Shown here: positions 21,501 to 33,724 of the stretch, piece after piece | Layout: each line of letters starts with the position of its first letter | Position numbering within the stretch: the stretch's first letter is position 1 | From: Ophioderma brevispina | Taxonomy: Eukaryota; Echinodermata; Ophiuroidea; Amphilepidida; Ophiodermatidae | Assembly (NCBI GenBank): GCA_023653785.1 | Contig: JAMKCH010001670.1 | Location: forward strand, 32,204 to 96,203 | Direction: 5' to 3' | DNA: 64,000 nucleotides | Position numbers and translations under genes: made by a program | Notes under the pieces: model-generated | The model's database searches: none | What the model was told of the DNA's origin: nothing | The model's input: the letters and a program-made list of their open reading frames with translations, nothing else

Positions 21501-23452
21501 GGTTGGTACATTTTGTGACCCCACTTTTCTGCACCCAGCTTTTCTGCAACCCACTTTTTTTTTATGCACCCACTTTTCTGCCCCTACTTTATTTTAGTTT
21601 TTTTTAATGGAAGAAGTAGTGATATCATATCACACTTCATTCGTTGTGTTCTTGAGCTGAAAAACAAGTCTCGTTGCCAGGAAATCAATACAAAGCAACA
21701 TTATTGAAAACACATTTCACCTGTACGTGTCCTGGCGCCAAAATGTTTTTTTTCATTTAATCTTTATTACAGGCTCGATTTTCGATTGTCGCACAGCTGA
21801 TGCACAATTCTCATAATGGATACTGATACTGATCTTCGTGATTTATCGTGGTTTGTTTTGCTTTGCTATGCATTTTCAACTCAAGTTGTTATCAACATCA
21901 GTGACGCAACTCGTCCCTAGTTTACCAATTCGCCCATTAGGAATTCGTCCATGTACAATTCGTCCATGTATATTACCAATTCGTCCAATGCGTACCCATC
22001 GCTCTATGACGCCAACGTGCCAAGTACAAACAAAAATAAATACAATTAAAACCGTTTGACCTAACATTTTATTTTAACAACTACGTCTTTGCAACTAAAT
22101 GTCTTGAAATATCAACACCAACTCAAAATTACACACACTGGTCCGAAGAATGAACTAATACCAGCTCAAGAAAATGAGAAAAATTATAAGTCAAAATCGA
22201 GTCAGATAAGAAATAATCATTTTTCTGAATACACTCGTATTTCGGACTTATATTTTTACTTTTTCATTATCCATTATACTTCTTGTCTTAAGTTTTGTAA
22301 TGTTGTAAGACTTCGCACAGCCCCCCCCCGCCCCCCATCACAAAACCCAAGACATTACTTGTATCGTGATTGTTCGAACTCTGAAGCCATTCTCACACCT
22401 GGGCCATCACGAGTGTTTCGGTTTGATTCTTGATTGACATGCACGTACTTTTTGACGAGATGATGACATAGATCACTTGATTCCATTGCATCCTGTAATG
22501 TCGGAAAACCGACCAGGAGATTAACCCAATTGCGGCTGTCACTTTACAAGTATTCATGCAAAGTTTACTTGACTTTGCAGGGAGTTACTCTCTTCGTTCG
22601 GTAATAATGGAAATTATAAGAAGATTGTTTCTTTGTTTTTGAGCGGCGTGAAGCTAATGTTGGGTGAAGTGTCAACTGAATCCAGTGCTCTATTCTTTAC
22701 CGTGTAGCCGGACTTTAGTACGGCCGAGAACAATACTTACTCTACAACCTGAACCCACCCCCGCATTCCCAATTCTTTCCTATCGACTAGGTCTCTCTAA
22801 TGACATAAGACTGGCATATTCAGCTATAATCCTTTGTCAGCTTGCTCTCCAGTCTAACTCTTCGCAGAATACCTTCGCATTTACTTGTATTTACAATTTA
22901 CAAATAAGGTAAAGAATACATAAGCCTAACATAGAGACATTATCGAAATCCAAATTTATTATACTATCAATTCCAATACAAAAATTCTCACAAATCGATC
23001 ACATACAATATTCCTGATTACTTAATTAAGGATTCCGTCCCAACAGCATAATTAGCCTGTGCTTCATAATAACTATTCATTATAATTTTCCTACCGGATG
23101 AATTGGTACCCACGGGACAATTATTACTTGGGACAACTTGTTGGTACCTGGACTATTGGTACTTGGACGAATCGTAGTCCTGGACGAACTTGGGTGGGTA
23201 CGAATTGGTTTTGGGACGACGAATTGACCTGCAAATGTTTTGACATATTCGCGAACGAGTCTTCAAATTGTTGACAATATATCCGCCGAGCATAAATAAT
23301 GTAAAAATGTAATTTACGCTATTAACTTTCAGTCATTTAATCAATATTTGACGATCAGTAATGATTGAGTAATGTTGCTGTTGGTTGTAACATTTGTAAT
23401 AGTCGGGTCAGAAACAACTGGGTGCAGAAGTGGGGTCACAAAGGTACTAACC
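21501..23452. mobile_element. Foldback-like element F2 with nested inverted repeats
   Basis: The outer ends are inverted copies: GGTTGGTACATTTTGTGACC at 21501 and GGGGTCACAAAGGTACTAACC ending at 23452, each followed inward by the TTTCTGCACCCA motif (several copies on the left). Further in, arms of CCAATTCGTCC-type subrepeats (21895-22000) face inverted GGACGAATTG-type copies (23095-23235). The 1.1-kb centre has no recognised gene. The flanks CTATAAATTTAAG and CTATAATTAAAG look like a decayed target duplication. Confidence 0.65.
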
Positions 23453-25017
23453 CTATAATTAAAGCTGGAAACGTAGTTAATATTCCGGGTTTCTTGGAAT
23501 TGCAAAACGGTGATTACGGTTGCTTCGTTCTTGTGTTAGCTGTATCTTTATTTGTATGACCACCTTATTCTCTTTGGTTCTGGTTTTAATGCAATTGTTA
23601 GATTTTAAGGTCGTTGAATATATTCTATTTAATGTTCTGACTGTTAATGGGGCTTCGTTTGTCCATGTTTATATTTTTATGTTATCAATTTTACCCTACT
23701 ATTTTGCGTTTTTTTGTCTTTTGGGGCTGATTTAGTTCGTTTTCGGTTCATTTTATTTAAAAATAAATCCTGCTTTCTAGTTAGCCATACGTATTGTGTT
23801 TCAGTGTATCTGCCCCCTTTTTTCTTTTCAATTTTAGGCATTTATTACAGATTTCTGTGTTATTTTCTTTGTTTTTAATATTTTTGGGTAGGCCTAAGGA
23901 CTTTCAGCTTAGGTGTTTTCTCTGGCATCTTCAGTAGATATGAAGGGCTTTTTGGAGTTGGTTTCTTCTTGCAGTAGTTCGGTATACATAAAATGATTGG
24001 TTTAGCTTCATGCTAGTCACTAGTGTCTCGCTATAGCTGATAAGTCTTCCATGCCGGTTTTCAAATTGCTGCATCATTTGCAAGTCCCTTCGGGGTTCAG
24101 CTGCTTCAGGTTAATTTTGTTTTGTTTTTCAATTTTGAGAATGTGCTTTACATACCGCATTTAAGCGCTGCGTCGGTTGCGTTCCCATAACTTCAGGTAT
24201 CTTAACCCCATTATCCTACCGTTAGCTTGTAGCTTTCACCTATGTTACCTCATTGATAAGGGTCGTGTTTGGGTTTGATTTTTGGCCTTTGGTTTGTCTT
24301 ACTTTTTGAAGCGAGAGATCTGTCTGTAGCCATAGCTCTGGTCGATTTTTCCTCCAGCGAGTTTACGCAATTTTCTGTCCTGGTATTGCGTATTCGCACT
24401 TCTATGCTTCAATTTAAAGTCATCCAAGAAGGCGGCCCTGAAACCTTTTTTAACTTAGCGCAGTTGTGTGTAAGTTTTTATCTTGCTCTTTATACAAATT
24501 GCAACCTTTGACCAGTATTATTTAATTTTTGTTTTTTCTTTTACATTTATGTTTTTTGAAACGCACCTCAGTGATGTTTTAATGCTTTTTTTTTAATTTT
24601 TTACCCCTAAAAAGAAAGTGTTCCCCATGAGAGAGTGTCCTAACTAACATGTCAACATGCGGTGTTCGAGTACCTGGTCTACCAAATTTAATGTCTCATT
24701 TTCTGCGTCGAGAACCATTCCTGACCACTCTACTGTTTGATGTGGGGACGAACATATAGTTTTTGTGATGTTATTTGTGCTATGTGCTTGAATTTACATG
24801 TACGTAGGATTGGTGGCAATTTAACAGAAATTCGGCACTTCCAAACACAATTAATTTGGTCTGTTATTTTGCTTAGGTTTCTTTATGGGGAATGTAGTCC
24901 AGGTACAGGGAAAATGTGTGCAATGAAGCTGAGCAACCATGCCCTTTGTGCTCATTTAGGGATACCTGTGTCTTCAAAATAAATATAGATTTATTGCGGA
25001 TGAGTTCCTACGAATTA
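23453..25017. other. Unassigned AT-rich DNA, no gene seen
   Basis: T-rich sequence with short open frames only. No repeat shared with the rest of the window was noticed. Confidence 0.55.
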
Positions 25018-25318
25018 GAATAAATAATAATAAAAATACAAGTATTTAGCGCTTTACAAAACATCAAAAAGCGAAATTACATTTATTCCGCTGTTACTAG
25101 GATATGTCACATTTTCACATATTGAAAAATTGGGCAGCCAATTATAACGGCGCACAGTATGACTATCCCTAACAGCTCCCCATTTACACCTGGGTGAAGT
25201 GAGACAAGCGAGATAAAGTGTCTTGCCCAGGGACACAACACGTTGGCCACGGCGGGGCTCGAACTCACAACCTAATTGTCATGAGTCCTGCGCTTTATCC
25301 ACTGGACCACACACATCT
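25018..25318 (-). mobile_element. tRNA-derived SINE, copy S1
   Basis: On the minus strand it opens with a tRNA-like head: TGGTCCAGTGGATAAAGCGC (A-box region near 25290-25313) and GGTTGTGAGTTCGAGCCCC (B box near 25255-25275). These are the internal RNA polymerase III promoter elements. The body continues through TGTCCCTGGGCAAGACAC and GGGGAGCTGTTA to an AT-rich tail with GCGCTAAATAC and ATTATTATT near 25020-25055. It is the best-preserved of three copies of this family in the window. Confidence 0.8.
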
Positions 25319-25950
25319 TTTTTAAGTTTGATATATAATGTATAATGATTGTGTAGCGGAGTGTGTAAGTGGTCGAATAGTTCCTTTTGTTATGAGTAGA
25401 TGTGAGTGTGAATGGACTATTATAGGCTGGGTCCCGTGTTATGTGGCAATTTCACTTCACGCTTGTTCGTTGCAGCATCCACACGTATATTTTTCACATT
25501 TTTTATTGTAGTTCTCAAAAGCATTACAGGGAGAGTTGCCGTGGCGCTATTATCGCTTAAATCGCCTGATAGTGAATAACCTGTGTTCCCTAGCCTGGAA
25601 GGGTTGGTCTGCATAGTCCAGGTCTACGTTTCCACTTTTCCCCATATTTTCATTTTAGGGTTTGTGGTTTTTCGTAGCTCGCGATCAACAGGACACAGTG
25701 ACATGGTGTTTTGTTTCCGTCTCACCTACTCCTTGTTGGCGTCCCGTGCTCTGTCTTAGAGTAGGTTTATTCTGTGTATTAGTGCAAGTTTGGGTCTTAC
25801 TGCTATAGTTGTCAATAACATTGTCGCCGCTGCAACAAGCGTGGCTATACCCTCAAGCCGCTGCAAACAAGCATGGCTATACCAATTTGGTGTGTGTGTA
25901 GGATGTTTGGCTGTGTGAATGGTGTTTAAAACTTAATTTCATTTCTCTCA
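25319..25950. other. Unassigned DNA, no gene seen
   Basis: No domain or RNA gene is recognised. A short direct repeat (CTGCAACAAGC/CTGCAAACAAGC, with GTGGCTATACC/ATGGCTATACC) occurs near 25830-25880. Confidence 0.5.
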
Positions 25951-25954
25951 CCCT

Positions 25955-26110
25955 CAGTTCAACCCCCCCCCCCCTTCCAGTTGAGATGGGTGCAACTTTC
26001 ATTTCGACAGCATTTTGAAAATGCGCTTCGCTATTTTGCCAGCAACTCTACAAAGTTTGCATACCCTTCATTGTGAATACCTTTCCGCCGGGGGGAGGGG
26101 GGGTTGAGCA
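25955..26110. mobile_element. Small element with C-run/G-run inverted ends
   Basis: TTCAACCCCCCCC at about 25959 is mirrored by GGGGGGGGTTGAG at about 26098. The 130-base interior is unremarkable. It is probably a MITE. No target duplication was identified. Confidence 0.4.
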
Positions 26111-26452
26111 AGTTAGGAACCTTTTTAGGTAACTTGTTTGGATGCCATTTTTTCTCCTTTTTCTGCTCGCTTTCTTATGTCACAATCAATCCACTCCATT
26201 ACGTGTCAAATTATGTCAATTGATACCACTTCCACCTCTGTATCTGCTGTGGAATTTCGCTACGTCCTATACTGTTTCCGGTGTGGAATTTAGGTAGCTA
26301 AATGCCAATTGTGTAAATCACTTCTATTCTGATGTGAAATAGTGAATTGCAATGATTATCAATTATCAAGTGTTAATTCATTGTATTGCCTTGTGAAGAA
26401 TTTGTGCTAAATTATATTACTATAATGTGCTAGTACTTTGATTTAATACATC

Positions 26453-26822
26453 GTGGTATGATGTTTGCCTTGCTGGTCATCATGTGAATTGATATGAATT
26501 TAAGTGCTGAGATACTATTAAATGTTAAAATAGCACAATTTTGAACGATAAATGATTTTGATATTCATACTACTCAAATGCTAAATCTGATCTTGCATGG
26601 TTGATATTACCATAGGCTTTTGGCGTGGTATGATGTTTGCCTTTCTGCTCATGCTAAATCTGATATTGTATGTTTGATACTACCATAGGCTTTTATGGCG
26701 TGGTATGTTGTTTGCCTTTCTGCTCATCATGTGAAATGTTATGTATGAATTCAATTGCTGAGATATTTTTAAATGGTCGTGCTTGCTGCTGGCCATCTTT
26801 GTTAAAATAGCACCAATTTGAA
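26453..26822. repeat. Tandem repeat, three uneven units
   Basis: Units start near 26453, 26624 and 26700 with GTGGTATGATGTTTGCCTT. Blocks CATCATGTGAA, TTGCTGAGATA and GTTAAAATAGCAC recur in the first and third units; ACCATAGGCTTTT-GGCG closes the first two. It is non-coding. Confidence 0.6.
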
Positions 26823-26899
26823 GGCCGATGCCTTTGGCATTAAAACCGCATGAATCAGCGAGTAAAAAGCCGCTAACCAATTCCTGCCTCTTTTGCGTT

Positions 26900-27060
26900 C
26901 CTTTATCTTTACTGTGTGAGAGATAATAAGCAAATCAAAATCACCTTTTTTCTCTCGTTTAAGACATTTCTGTAGCATAAGAATATTGTGTCTAATCTAT
27001 ATGAAATTACTATTATGACACAATATTTGGGTGCCTCAAAATCTCTCGTTGCACCTTTAA
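26900..27060 (-). mobile_element. MITE family T2, terminal fragment
   Basis: It ends with AAATCTCTCGTTGCACC followed by TTAA at 27057-27060, the same terminal repeat as the copies at 2705 and 18137. Only the last 100-160 bases are recognisable. The opposite end is missing. Confidence 0.6.
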
Positions 27061-27335
27061 GTTTACACGGGGGGAGTGCGGACCTCGAAAAAGTGGACCT
27101 TTTTTGGTAAAAGTGTACCTTTTCTGGTCAAAGTGGACCTAGTCTCCCTAAAAGGGTACTTTTTGGACTTTTTGAACATCTCATCACCATAAAGTGGACA
27201 TTCTTGTCAAATTTTCCTCTAAATTTTTAAACTTTTTATGCAAAAATTCAGCAAAAAGTGGACCTTTTTCTCCTTTTGTGCAATTGGGGGGGGGGCGACC
27301 GCACCCCCCCACCCTGCGTACGGGCCTGTGTATAC
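27061..27335. repeat. AAAGTGGACCT-rich repeat and element terminus
   Basis: The motif AAAGTGGACCTTTTT (or close variants) recurs at least five times between 27085 and 27270. The stretch ends in a G-run/C-run pair and CCCTGCGTACGGGCCTG, a typical degraded DNA-transposon terminus. A possibly related opposite end occurs at 40310 (GGGCCGTAGCTAGGGGG), again followed by AAAGGTCC-CTTT motifs. Confidence 0.45.
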
Positions 27336-27339
27336 CATA

Positions 27340-27725
27340 TTGTCCATCTGATCATAAGGATTCCAAAAATGATAGTTTGTACCACCTACGACCATTGGTT
27401 TTGGAGTTATAGGGTAAACATGACTAAAAAAGTATATGAAATTTTCATCTTAATAGCTTGGCCTTCACCCCAAAACTCCAACTGCAAAGTTTCGCGCAGT
27501 TATTTCAAGCCGTTTTGATGTAAGAGCTAAACATGTGATTTTGTAAGCCCCATAGAGTACTACGTAAAATTAATATTAGTCGACCAAAGAAGGGCACATT
27601 TTCACTTATAACTTCCAAACCAAACATCCTTTATCCCTAAGATTTCACAGGGTAAACGAGAAAAATAGTAGCTTTCTTTTGATACCAAAATTTTGGCCAC
27701 TTCCGGTAAAATCTGGAACTTCTGG
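27340..27725 (+). repeat. Interspersed repeat R4, copy 1
   Basis: It starts with ATCATAAGGATTCCAAAAATG and continues through GTTTTGGAGTTATAGGGTAAA, TTCATCTTAATAGC, CCTTCACCCCAAAA and GTAAGAGCTAAA to TTTTGGCCACTTCCGGTAAAA. The same ordered blocks occur at 47355-47645, part at 49740-49830, and inverted at 29385-29585. It is non-coding, with no terminal structure identified. Confidence 0.6.
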
Positions 27726-28370
27726 GGAGAGATGGCTATTAGGCGAACGGTCCTATTATTTTGTAAATACTTGCAAATTATTGCTGAGTAAAAAACTCCC
27801 AAAAGTAATCTTTTGATTATGTTAATGGTTTACTTGACGATCGCATAGAAATGGTCAAAGAAGGTCACACCATTATTGATTATGGTGGCCCTGAGTGACC
27901 TATAACTATCATTGCAATGCTACAAACTATTCTTATTTGTGCACAGATGGTAAGCAGATAAGACAACTGCCGGTTTGTGGGTCATTTTGGTGGACCCCCC
28001 TGTCAGGATCTACATATCTGAACACGGCTTATTCGGTATTTTAAATTCGTTTAGCCCGTTATTGGAGCTAATTGCAAGGGGAGGGGACCGGAAGAATTTA
28101 AAAAGGTTTGAAAATTGTATAACCATCATTAATTGTTAATTACTAGCCCTCTTTCATAGACACTCCTAACCTCCCCTCCCACAGGCACACAATTAGGTAC
28201 ATCATCTGATTTACTGCTGATATGCCGATAGGTGCTTGTTTATCTGAATAATAAATGTTAACATGACCCCCTCCCCCTCCTATCAGAAAAAAAAATAACA
28301 TCACATACCACTATTTGGTCAGTAGAAATCACATAGGCACAATAGGTCTAATCCCAATGTTTGTACTCAG
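27726..28370. other. Unassigned DNA, no gene seen
   Basis: No motif, RNA gene or repeat was recognised here. Confidence 0.55.
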
Positions 28371-28372
28371 CG

Positions 28373-28470
28373 GAACCCTAATACAACCCTAACCTAATAA
28401 TTCCTAACCCTAAGCTTAACCCTAGGTCCTATAGGGCCCCTATAACCCCAACCCGAAAGACCTAACCGCG
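28373..28470 (-). repeat. Short degenerate telomere-like tract
   Basis: CCTAACCCTAAGCTTAACCC and neighbouring CCTAA/CCCTAA words cluster over about 100 bases. They resemble the complement of the animal telomere repeat TTAGGG but are heavily interrupted. It may be an old interstitial telomeric tract or coincidence in AC-rich sequence. Confidence 0.35.
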
Positions 28471-29384
28471 TGTGCATGACCGCCTAATAGACCCTCCTAA
28501 TTAATGAAGGGGACCTTTACAATGAGATCCATACGTATAAAATCAATGCATATAAACTTATACATTGTTTCCGAATGCGGCTACCTTGGTAAAGAACTCG
28601 GGAATTCCTCGCATGGGTCTATATGGTGCGTTTAATGCGCGTTACAAGATCGTATCTACGACTACTATTGGACAACATAGTGAATTTATACAAATTGTTC
28701 GCTAAATGCCAAAGCCTGATTTTTAATGAGTTTCATTGTAGAATTGTCCCATAAAATCATCGAAAACTGCGTAACATGTTGCTCGTACACATCAACAGCC
28801 ACGTTATGGTCCACTTCCTTTCCTCCTCTGCCAAGAACCCGTTCTTCGGCAGTTTGGAGAGGAGGGAACTTCGGTACCAGAGCGGGTATTTCGGCACCCG
28901 TGTGTTTCGGCACAACAATCTCTGCCGGCAAAAACAGAAATTGTACGTCACTTAACTGTTATTTGTTTGGGCTACAACATCAGTCTAGCTTTCATCACCT
29001 GGTAAGGCTGGTATCCCTCTTTGCAGTCGCAACCTATAACCCTTGCCTACCGCTGGACTTTACAAGGGGTGCACTTTGAGGTATGGGCCTTACCAATATT
29101 TACAGAACACGACCCAATTTTCCCGGAATTCTCTATTATGGAACGCCGCGCGAATGCTATTGACTTGGTCCTCCTTTTGTGGCTCTGTCAACAATAAATT
29201 GGTATCAGTTATTTTCTGTTTTTAGATTAAAGTGTACGTCGACGTTGACGAGACTAACATTAATAGTTATCGCCCATCCCTTACCTGCATTTATTACTGG
29301 AGGTCGCCAATTTACGCCTGTGTCAGGTGATCTGATAGTCAGATAGGTCAGATCTGACCTGGTGGTCCAAATGACGAAACCGAC
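28471..29384. other. Unassigned DNA with overlapping frames on both strands
   Basis: A plus-strand frame at 28726-29079 (117 codons) overlaps minus-strand frames of 81 and 64 codons. The minus frame contains PAEIVVPKHTGAEIPALVPK and LGRGGKEVDHNV, which look more protein-like than the plus frame, but I recognise no family. No splice sites or repeat boundaries decide the matter. Confidence 0.3.
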
Positions 29385-29585
29385 ACAATGCTTTCATTCC
29401 CCCATTTTTTTACCAAAATTGGAGCAACTCTGATTTTGACAACCTGTGCACTACAAATTTGACCTTTTTTTACCATTGTAGCCATCTTTACCCTATAAAC
29501 GGTGCCATAACTCAACTCCCAACCCTTTATCCATAGAGTGGGTACCAAACTATACATTTTGAATCCTTTATGATTAGACCACTGA
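29385..29585 (-). repeat. Interspersed repeat R4, inverted copy
   Basis: Read on the minus strand it gives AAAGGATTCAAAATGTATAG, then GGTACCCACTCTATGGATAA and GGGAGTTGAGTTATGGC, matching the opening of the copy at 27340 with substitutions. Confidence 0.5.
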
Positions 29586-29739
29586 CCTCTATACCGTGGA
29601 TAGCGGCGGCGATCGAAAAGTGCAACGTTAAATTTGCAAATTTACCGTCAAAAAAATAAGGGAAAATAAAAAGTTTTTGTTTTTTTTAATTGTGTATTTT
29701 GTTATATTCAAACTAGATCATTACTTAAAATAATGTCAC

Positions 29740-31485
29740 CCGAAGCTGGGAGAGTGGCTCCAACTCTTCTTCCTTTCTACTTGCATGGAACGTCCAACTA
29801 TTCCCTCCAATGGAGACTTCAAAGGTCATTGCAATCCTTAAGCCCAAGAAACCAGTAAATGACCCCAGAGGTACAGACCCATCTCGCTACGATCTCACAA
29901 TCTATAAGCTGCTTGAGGGACTGAATACTCGGCCAGGATCAATGATACGTCGAGCAATTTCCCGACACCCCGCACCCCAAGCTGGATTTCGAAGAGGTAA
30001 ATCAAAGCCAAACTGATCATATAGGGCATACTAGTTAATGACACTCGAGACAGGCCTTTCCAGAAGAAGCAGAAGTTGGGATCGAGGTGGGTCTTCATAG
30101 CCTAGCTGCCTGCGTACGATACAGTCTGGGCACCGATTTCTCTACCTCAATCTACTCAAAAGCTCCCTGATGTCAAGCGTTGTTCAAGTTCATTGCGTCT
30201 CATCCAAGACAGCTCTTCTTTCGTCCTGGAGACATCAAATTGGCAACAGCAGTAGAAAGCGCAAACTGCGGAATGGGTTTCCCACAAGGTTCTGTCCTGG
30301 CGCCCAGTCATTTCAACATTTACGGCTCAATATGCACAGGGAGAGGAAAGATTGGGGGGGGGGGGGGGTTCGCAGACTCCCTACGCATGACGACCACGGA
30401 CTTGGGATATCTTGTGATTGCTCGATTCCCTTAGAAACCGTGTTGCAGAAAGACCTAACACTGTAACCAATTCTTCCACATTGCACTGTGAAACTCAGCA
30501 AGCCCACAGACCGTTCGCTCTTGTTTGTTCGCACCTTGGCAAATCGATGCGCAAAAAGAGAAACTAAACATCACCTGAGATGAGAAGAAACTGTCAATGA
30601 CCCCACAGAAGCCCGAAGTAACCTTGGGCGTCACAATGGACCGCAGACTTACCTTCTTTCAATCAACAACGCCAGGCAGTCCGTGCCAAGACGCAGTCTC
30701 GTGTCAACCTCCTCAGAAAGCCGCAGGAATGGATGGTGTGCCGATCCTTTGACACTTAACATAGCAGTCACTGTTTCCTTGGCCTGACCTCCCACCGCTG
30801 AATACTTCTGCCCAGTATGGAGTCACGCGTACATTCACACACAAGATTGATGTCTTTCTTAATGTGATGCAATGAGACTTGTTATAGGTTGCCTTTTGGC
30901 GACGCCTGGTAAGAACCTTCCAATTCTGTCTGCATCGCTCCTGCAAGCCTTGGGAGGAACCTTCAGAACGATAAGCTCGGCCAAGAAATGTGAGTGAACC
31001 TGGTAGCCTATCGCCACGGGAGCGCACACCTCGGTTTGAGGTTCAGAGAATTCCACGAATCACTTTCTACCCAATCCAGACACTGCAGTCACAGTCCCTA
31101 TCTATCATCCTGTCAATGACGATGTTAATGAGCAATGGGTCATCCTCTCCTTTGTGAACTAAGCAGTTTGTGGGACGGAGCCCGATCGGTAGCAAGTCCC
31201 AAATGCTGTGACCGTGAGTAGGAAAGCGCTGAGGTCCACCTCACAGGACTCGAACTGGCGTTGTCGACAAAGAACTCTTCGTTCACAAGATCGAGTATAA
31301 CCTTCACCAACTTCGCTTGTGAAGCCAAAACCATTAGCCACATCAATATATGACTGGGATGAGGTCTACAAGTCCCCAAGAGGAATCCAAGGCCTGATCA
31401 ACCTGATTTGAACATCAGCTGGGTTAATAAAGACGGATCTTCCTCTTTGAGGTTTTGGACTTGCACGAACGAACGAACGATAATT
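29740..31485 (+). pseudogene. LINE-B (Jockey-like) reverse transcriptase relic
   Basis: Frames in series give KVIAILKPKKPVNDPRGTDP (29822-29880), APQAGFRRGKS near 29975, FPQGSVLAPSHFNIYGS near 30275 (RT motif around PQGS-LAP-LFNIY), VTLGVTMDRRLTF near 30625, and DAMRLVIGCLLATP with KNLPILSA near 30865-30930. This succession is characteristic of Jockey-type LINEs. The YADD box is not readable. There is no endonuclease upstream, so the copy is 5'-truncated. It ends near 31463-31482 in a short (CGAA)n run, its probable 3' tail. It is dead, with many stops. Confidence 0.7.
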
Positions 31486-31699
31486 AACCATAAAAAATGT
31501 TCCTGAAAAAAAATAATGAATAAACTGAGGAATTTGAATAATTATACATAACTACAGAAATAAAAATAGCAGAACATGTTTTAACATAATATAATGCCAT
31601 ATTTATGATAAAAATAATTAGAAATGAATGAATGGATGAACGAATAAATCCCCACTTGCCTTATGTATTATGCAACGGGAATAGCAAAACCAATACGCC

Positions 31700-32230
31700 A
31701 CGACCGAACTGACATGAGGGGGAGGGAAAGGGGACGGGGGAGTGCCGGGACGGGAGGGCCGTCAAATTTTTCCATGTAAAATCTTCCACACATATTATTA
31801 ACACAGTTTTTTTCACAGACATCCTTATGGGAGGGGAGGGGAGGTGAGGTGGAGGGGCAGGGGAGGGGAGGGAGGGGAGGGGAGGGAGGGGAGGGCAAGT
31901 GAAATTTTTCCTGTAAAGTATCCGACAATTTTGGAGATTTTTAGCACGGTTGCATGGGGGGGTAACTGGCTAGTAAACTACTGTTATGGTTATCTCAAAA
32001 TGTCTATGTGTCACCAACGATGAATTTTTGTACTAGAATACTTATTATCGGGGCGGGGGGAGGGAGTGAATTGTTTCTCCTGGAAATTTCACACAATTTG
32101 GAGATTTTTTACACAATTTCAATTGTTACGTGGCTAGTAAACTATACCTGTGAAATGGTTAAGCTAAAAATATGGTCTATGTGTCACAAACGAATGGAAG
32201 TTTTGTACTAGAATAATATTATCGGGGATC
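31700..32230. repeat. About 165-bp tandem repeat with G-rich blocks
   Basis: AAATTTTTCC-TGTAAA or its variant recurs near 31766, 31900 and 32070. Each is followed by AATTTTGGAGATTTTT, GGCTAGTAAACTA, TATGTGTCAC-AACGA and TTGTACTAGAATA in the last two units. Between units lie G-rich tracts; 31830-31897 is almost all GGGG/GGGAGGGG and could form G-quadruplexes. TTATCGGGGATCCTCCCCGA near 32218-32240 is a small palindrome. Confidence 0.6.
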
Positions 32231-32621
32231 CTCCCCGATAATAATCCACGGCTGCTGGGAAACTGCCTTCCAATGTGAAATACCGGGAAATAGCACCATG
32301 TAACGTGTCTCGCTCATCCATTAGTTTTTTTAATAGTTCTCGGGGGCAAGTGGAAGTTAGAGGTTTCTCGAGGTGGCACTATTTCATCTTGGATGGCCAT
32401 AAACTTAGCATATCCAACTTTGCTGTTAAGTACAATCTATCTGGGATCGGGGCCCCATTCTAAGTTCCAAATTTGCTTATTTTGTGATATATACGGCATC
32501 TTTTAGATTCTCGTTCGCATGGTATATTTCCTAGACAATTCACCAAATTTACTGTGTCAAAAATATCAGAATTTTGAAATTGGGGGCTCTCTTCAAAAAT
32601 GGGGTGCCAATCTTGCTTTAA
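32215..32621. mobile_element. MITE family T3, copy 2
   Basis: Shares ordered blocks with 3880-4302: CACGGCTGCTGGGAA, GCTCATCC, GAGGTGGCACTATTTCAT, CATAAACTTA, TTCTCGTTCGC and TTTCCTAGACAATT. It ends GGGGCTCTCTTCAAAAATGG into TTAA at 32618-32621. Its left part merges with the tandem array before it, so the array may be an internal expansion of the same element. Confidence 0.6.
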
Positions 32622-33720
32622 CTTAGCTAATTTCTTATGCAAATAGCAACACTCGGTGATTGTGTTGGTAACATACAACTTGGGGTGGGCCCATGTAGAT
32701 CATTCTGGTTCAAAATGCAGTTAGATATTTATTCATGCAAGGATTTTTTAGAAATAAATACTAAATGTTACAACTTACAAAATTCTGTATCAAAATATTT
32801 TCACAAAATATTAAAAAACAGAAAAAAACTAAATTTATTGAAAAAAATCATCTCGTCCTTACGTAACCCCATACCCATAATTCAATATTGAAAATTTCAT
32901 AAAAGCGTGTAGCAGGGCCTTTTCCACATTCTTCAAATTGGACAATGGTATTTCTTTCCTGCAGCGCTTATAGAGTGTGCCTTTACTGTTTAACACCCCA
33001 AATGCACATGGCGGCATGTGAACGTAGCCCCAATTTACATAAGAGGATGACTCGAGATTGCATATCATTTTTTTTTTTTTTTGTTTTTTTTTTTTGGTTT
33101 TTTGCATATCAATAATGCTTGTCCATATAAATAATAACTGTGTGAAATAGCTAACTCAAATAGAAAATCACAACCTTTTGTTATAGATTCGCGATCCAGA
33201 ATTGATTATTACACACAGCAGTGGCACTGTGATACTACAACCATGTTTTACTGCATCAAAATGAAAACACAGATTCATCTCAACTTTGGAATTGAGCAGT
33301 GTAGGTTACTATCTTTTATTTTAAGTTGACGGAATTATACCATAAGATCTTTTTTGAAATCTGCTGAGCCAGCCTTTAATCCAAAGTTTTGGTCATGATT
33401 CCCTTAAATGCATGACGAAACTGGCAAATGTTATTCCATCTCATCCCTATTATTTTGATATTTTAGTCAGCTAGAGGGAATCAACACTAACTGGCGCATG
33501 CAACCTGCTATTTCAAGTCAAGGTGAAGCAGAACCACCACCCGCCGCCCCCCCCGGTAAATCACTGATGAATCCCATTTAATATTATAATAAGTGACCGC
33601 TTGTGCTCACAGATCGATTTCAATCATTCATTGTTGGGCGATATGTGGGGTGGTTTCATATGGATTACATACACGGCTCACTAGATATCCTTGCCTTTTA
33701 TTTGGTTACAGAGAATACTT
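32622..33720. other. Unassigned AT-rich DNA, no gene seen
   Basis: It holds a T-rich run at 33068-33100. Nothing else is recognised. Confidence 0.55.
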
Positions 33721-33724
33721 AAAG

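Noticed and set aside
25255..25313. Functional tRNA gene on the minus strand
   Set aside because: A and B boxes are present, but there is no acceptor pairing and the sequence continues as a SINE body shared with two other copies.
28373..28470. Chromosome end (telomere)
   Set aside because: The repeats are few and degenerate and ordinary sequence lies on both sides.
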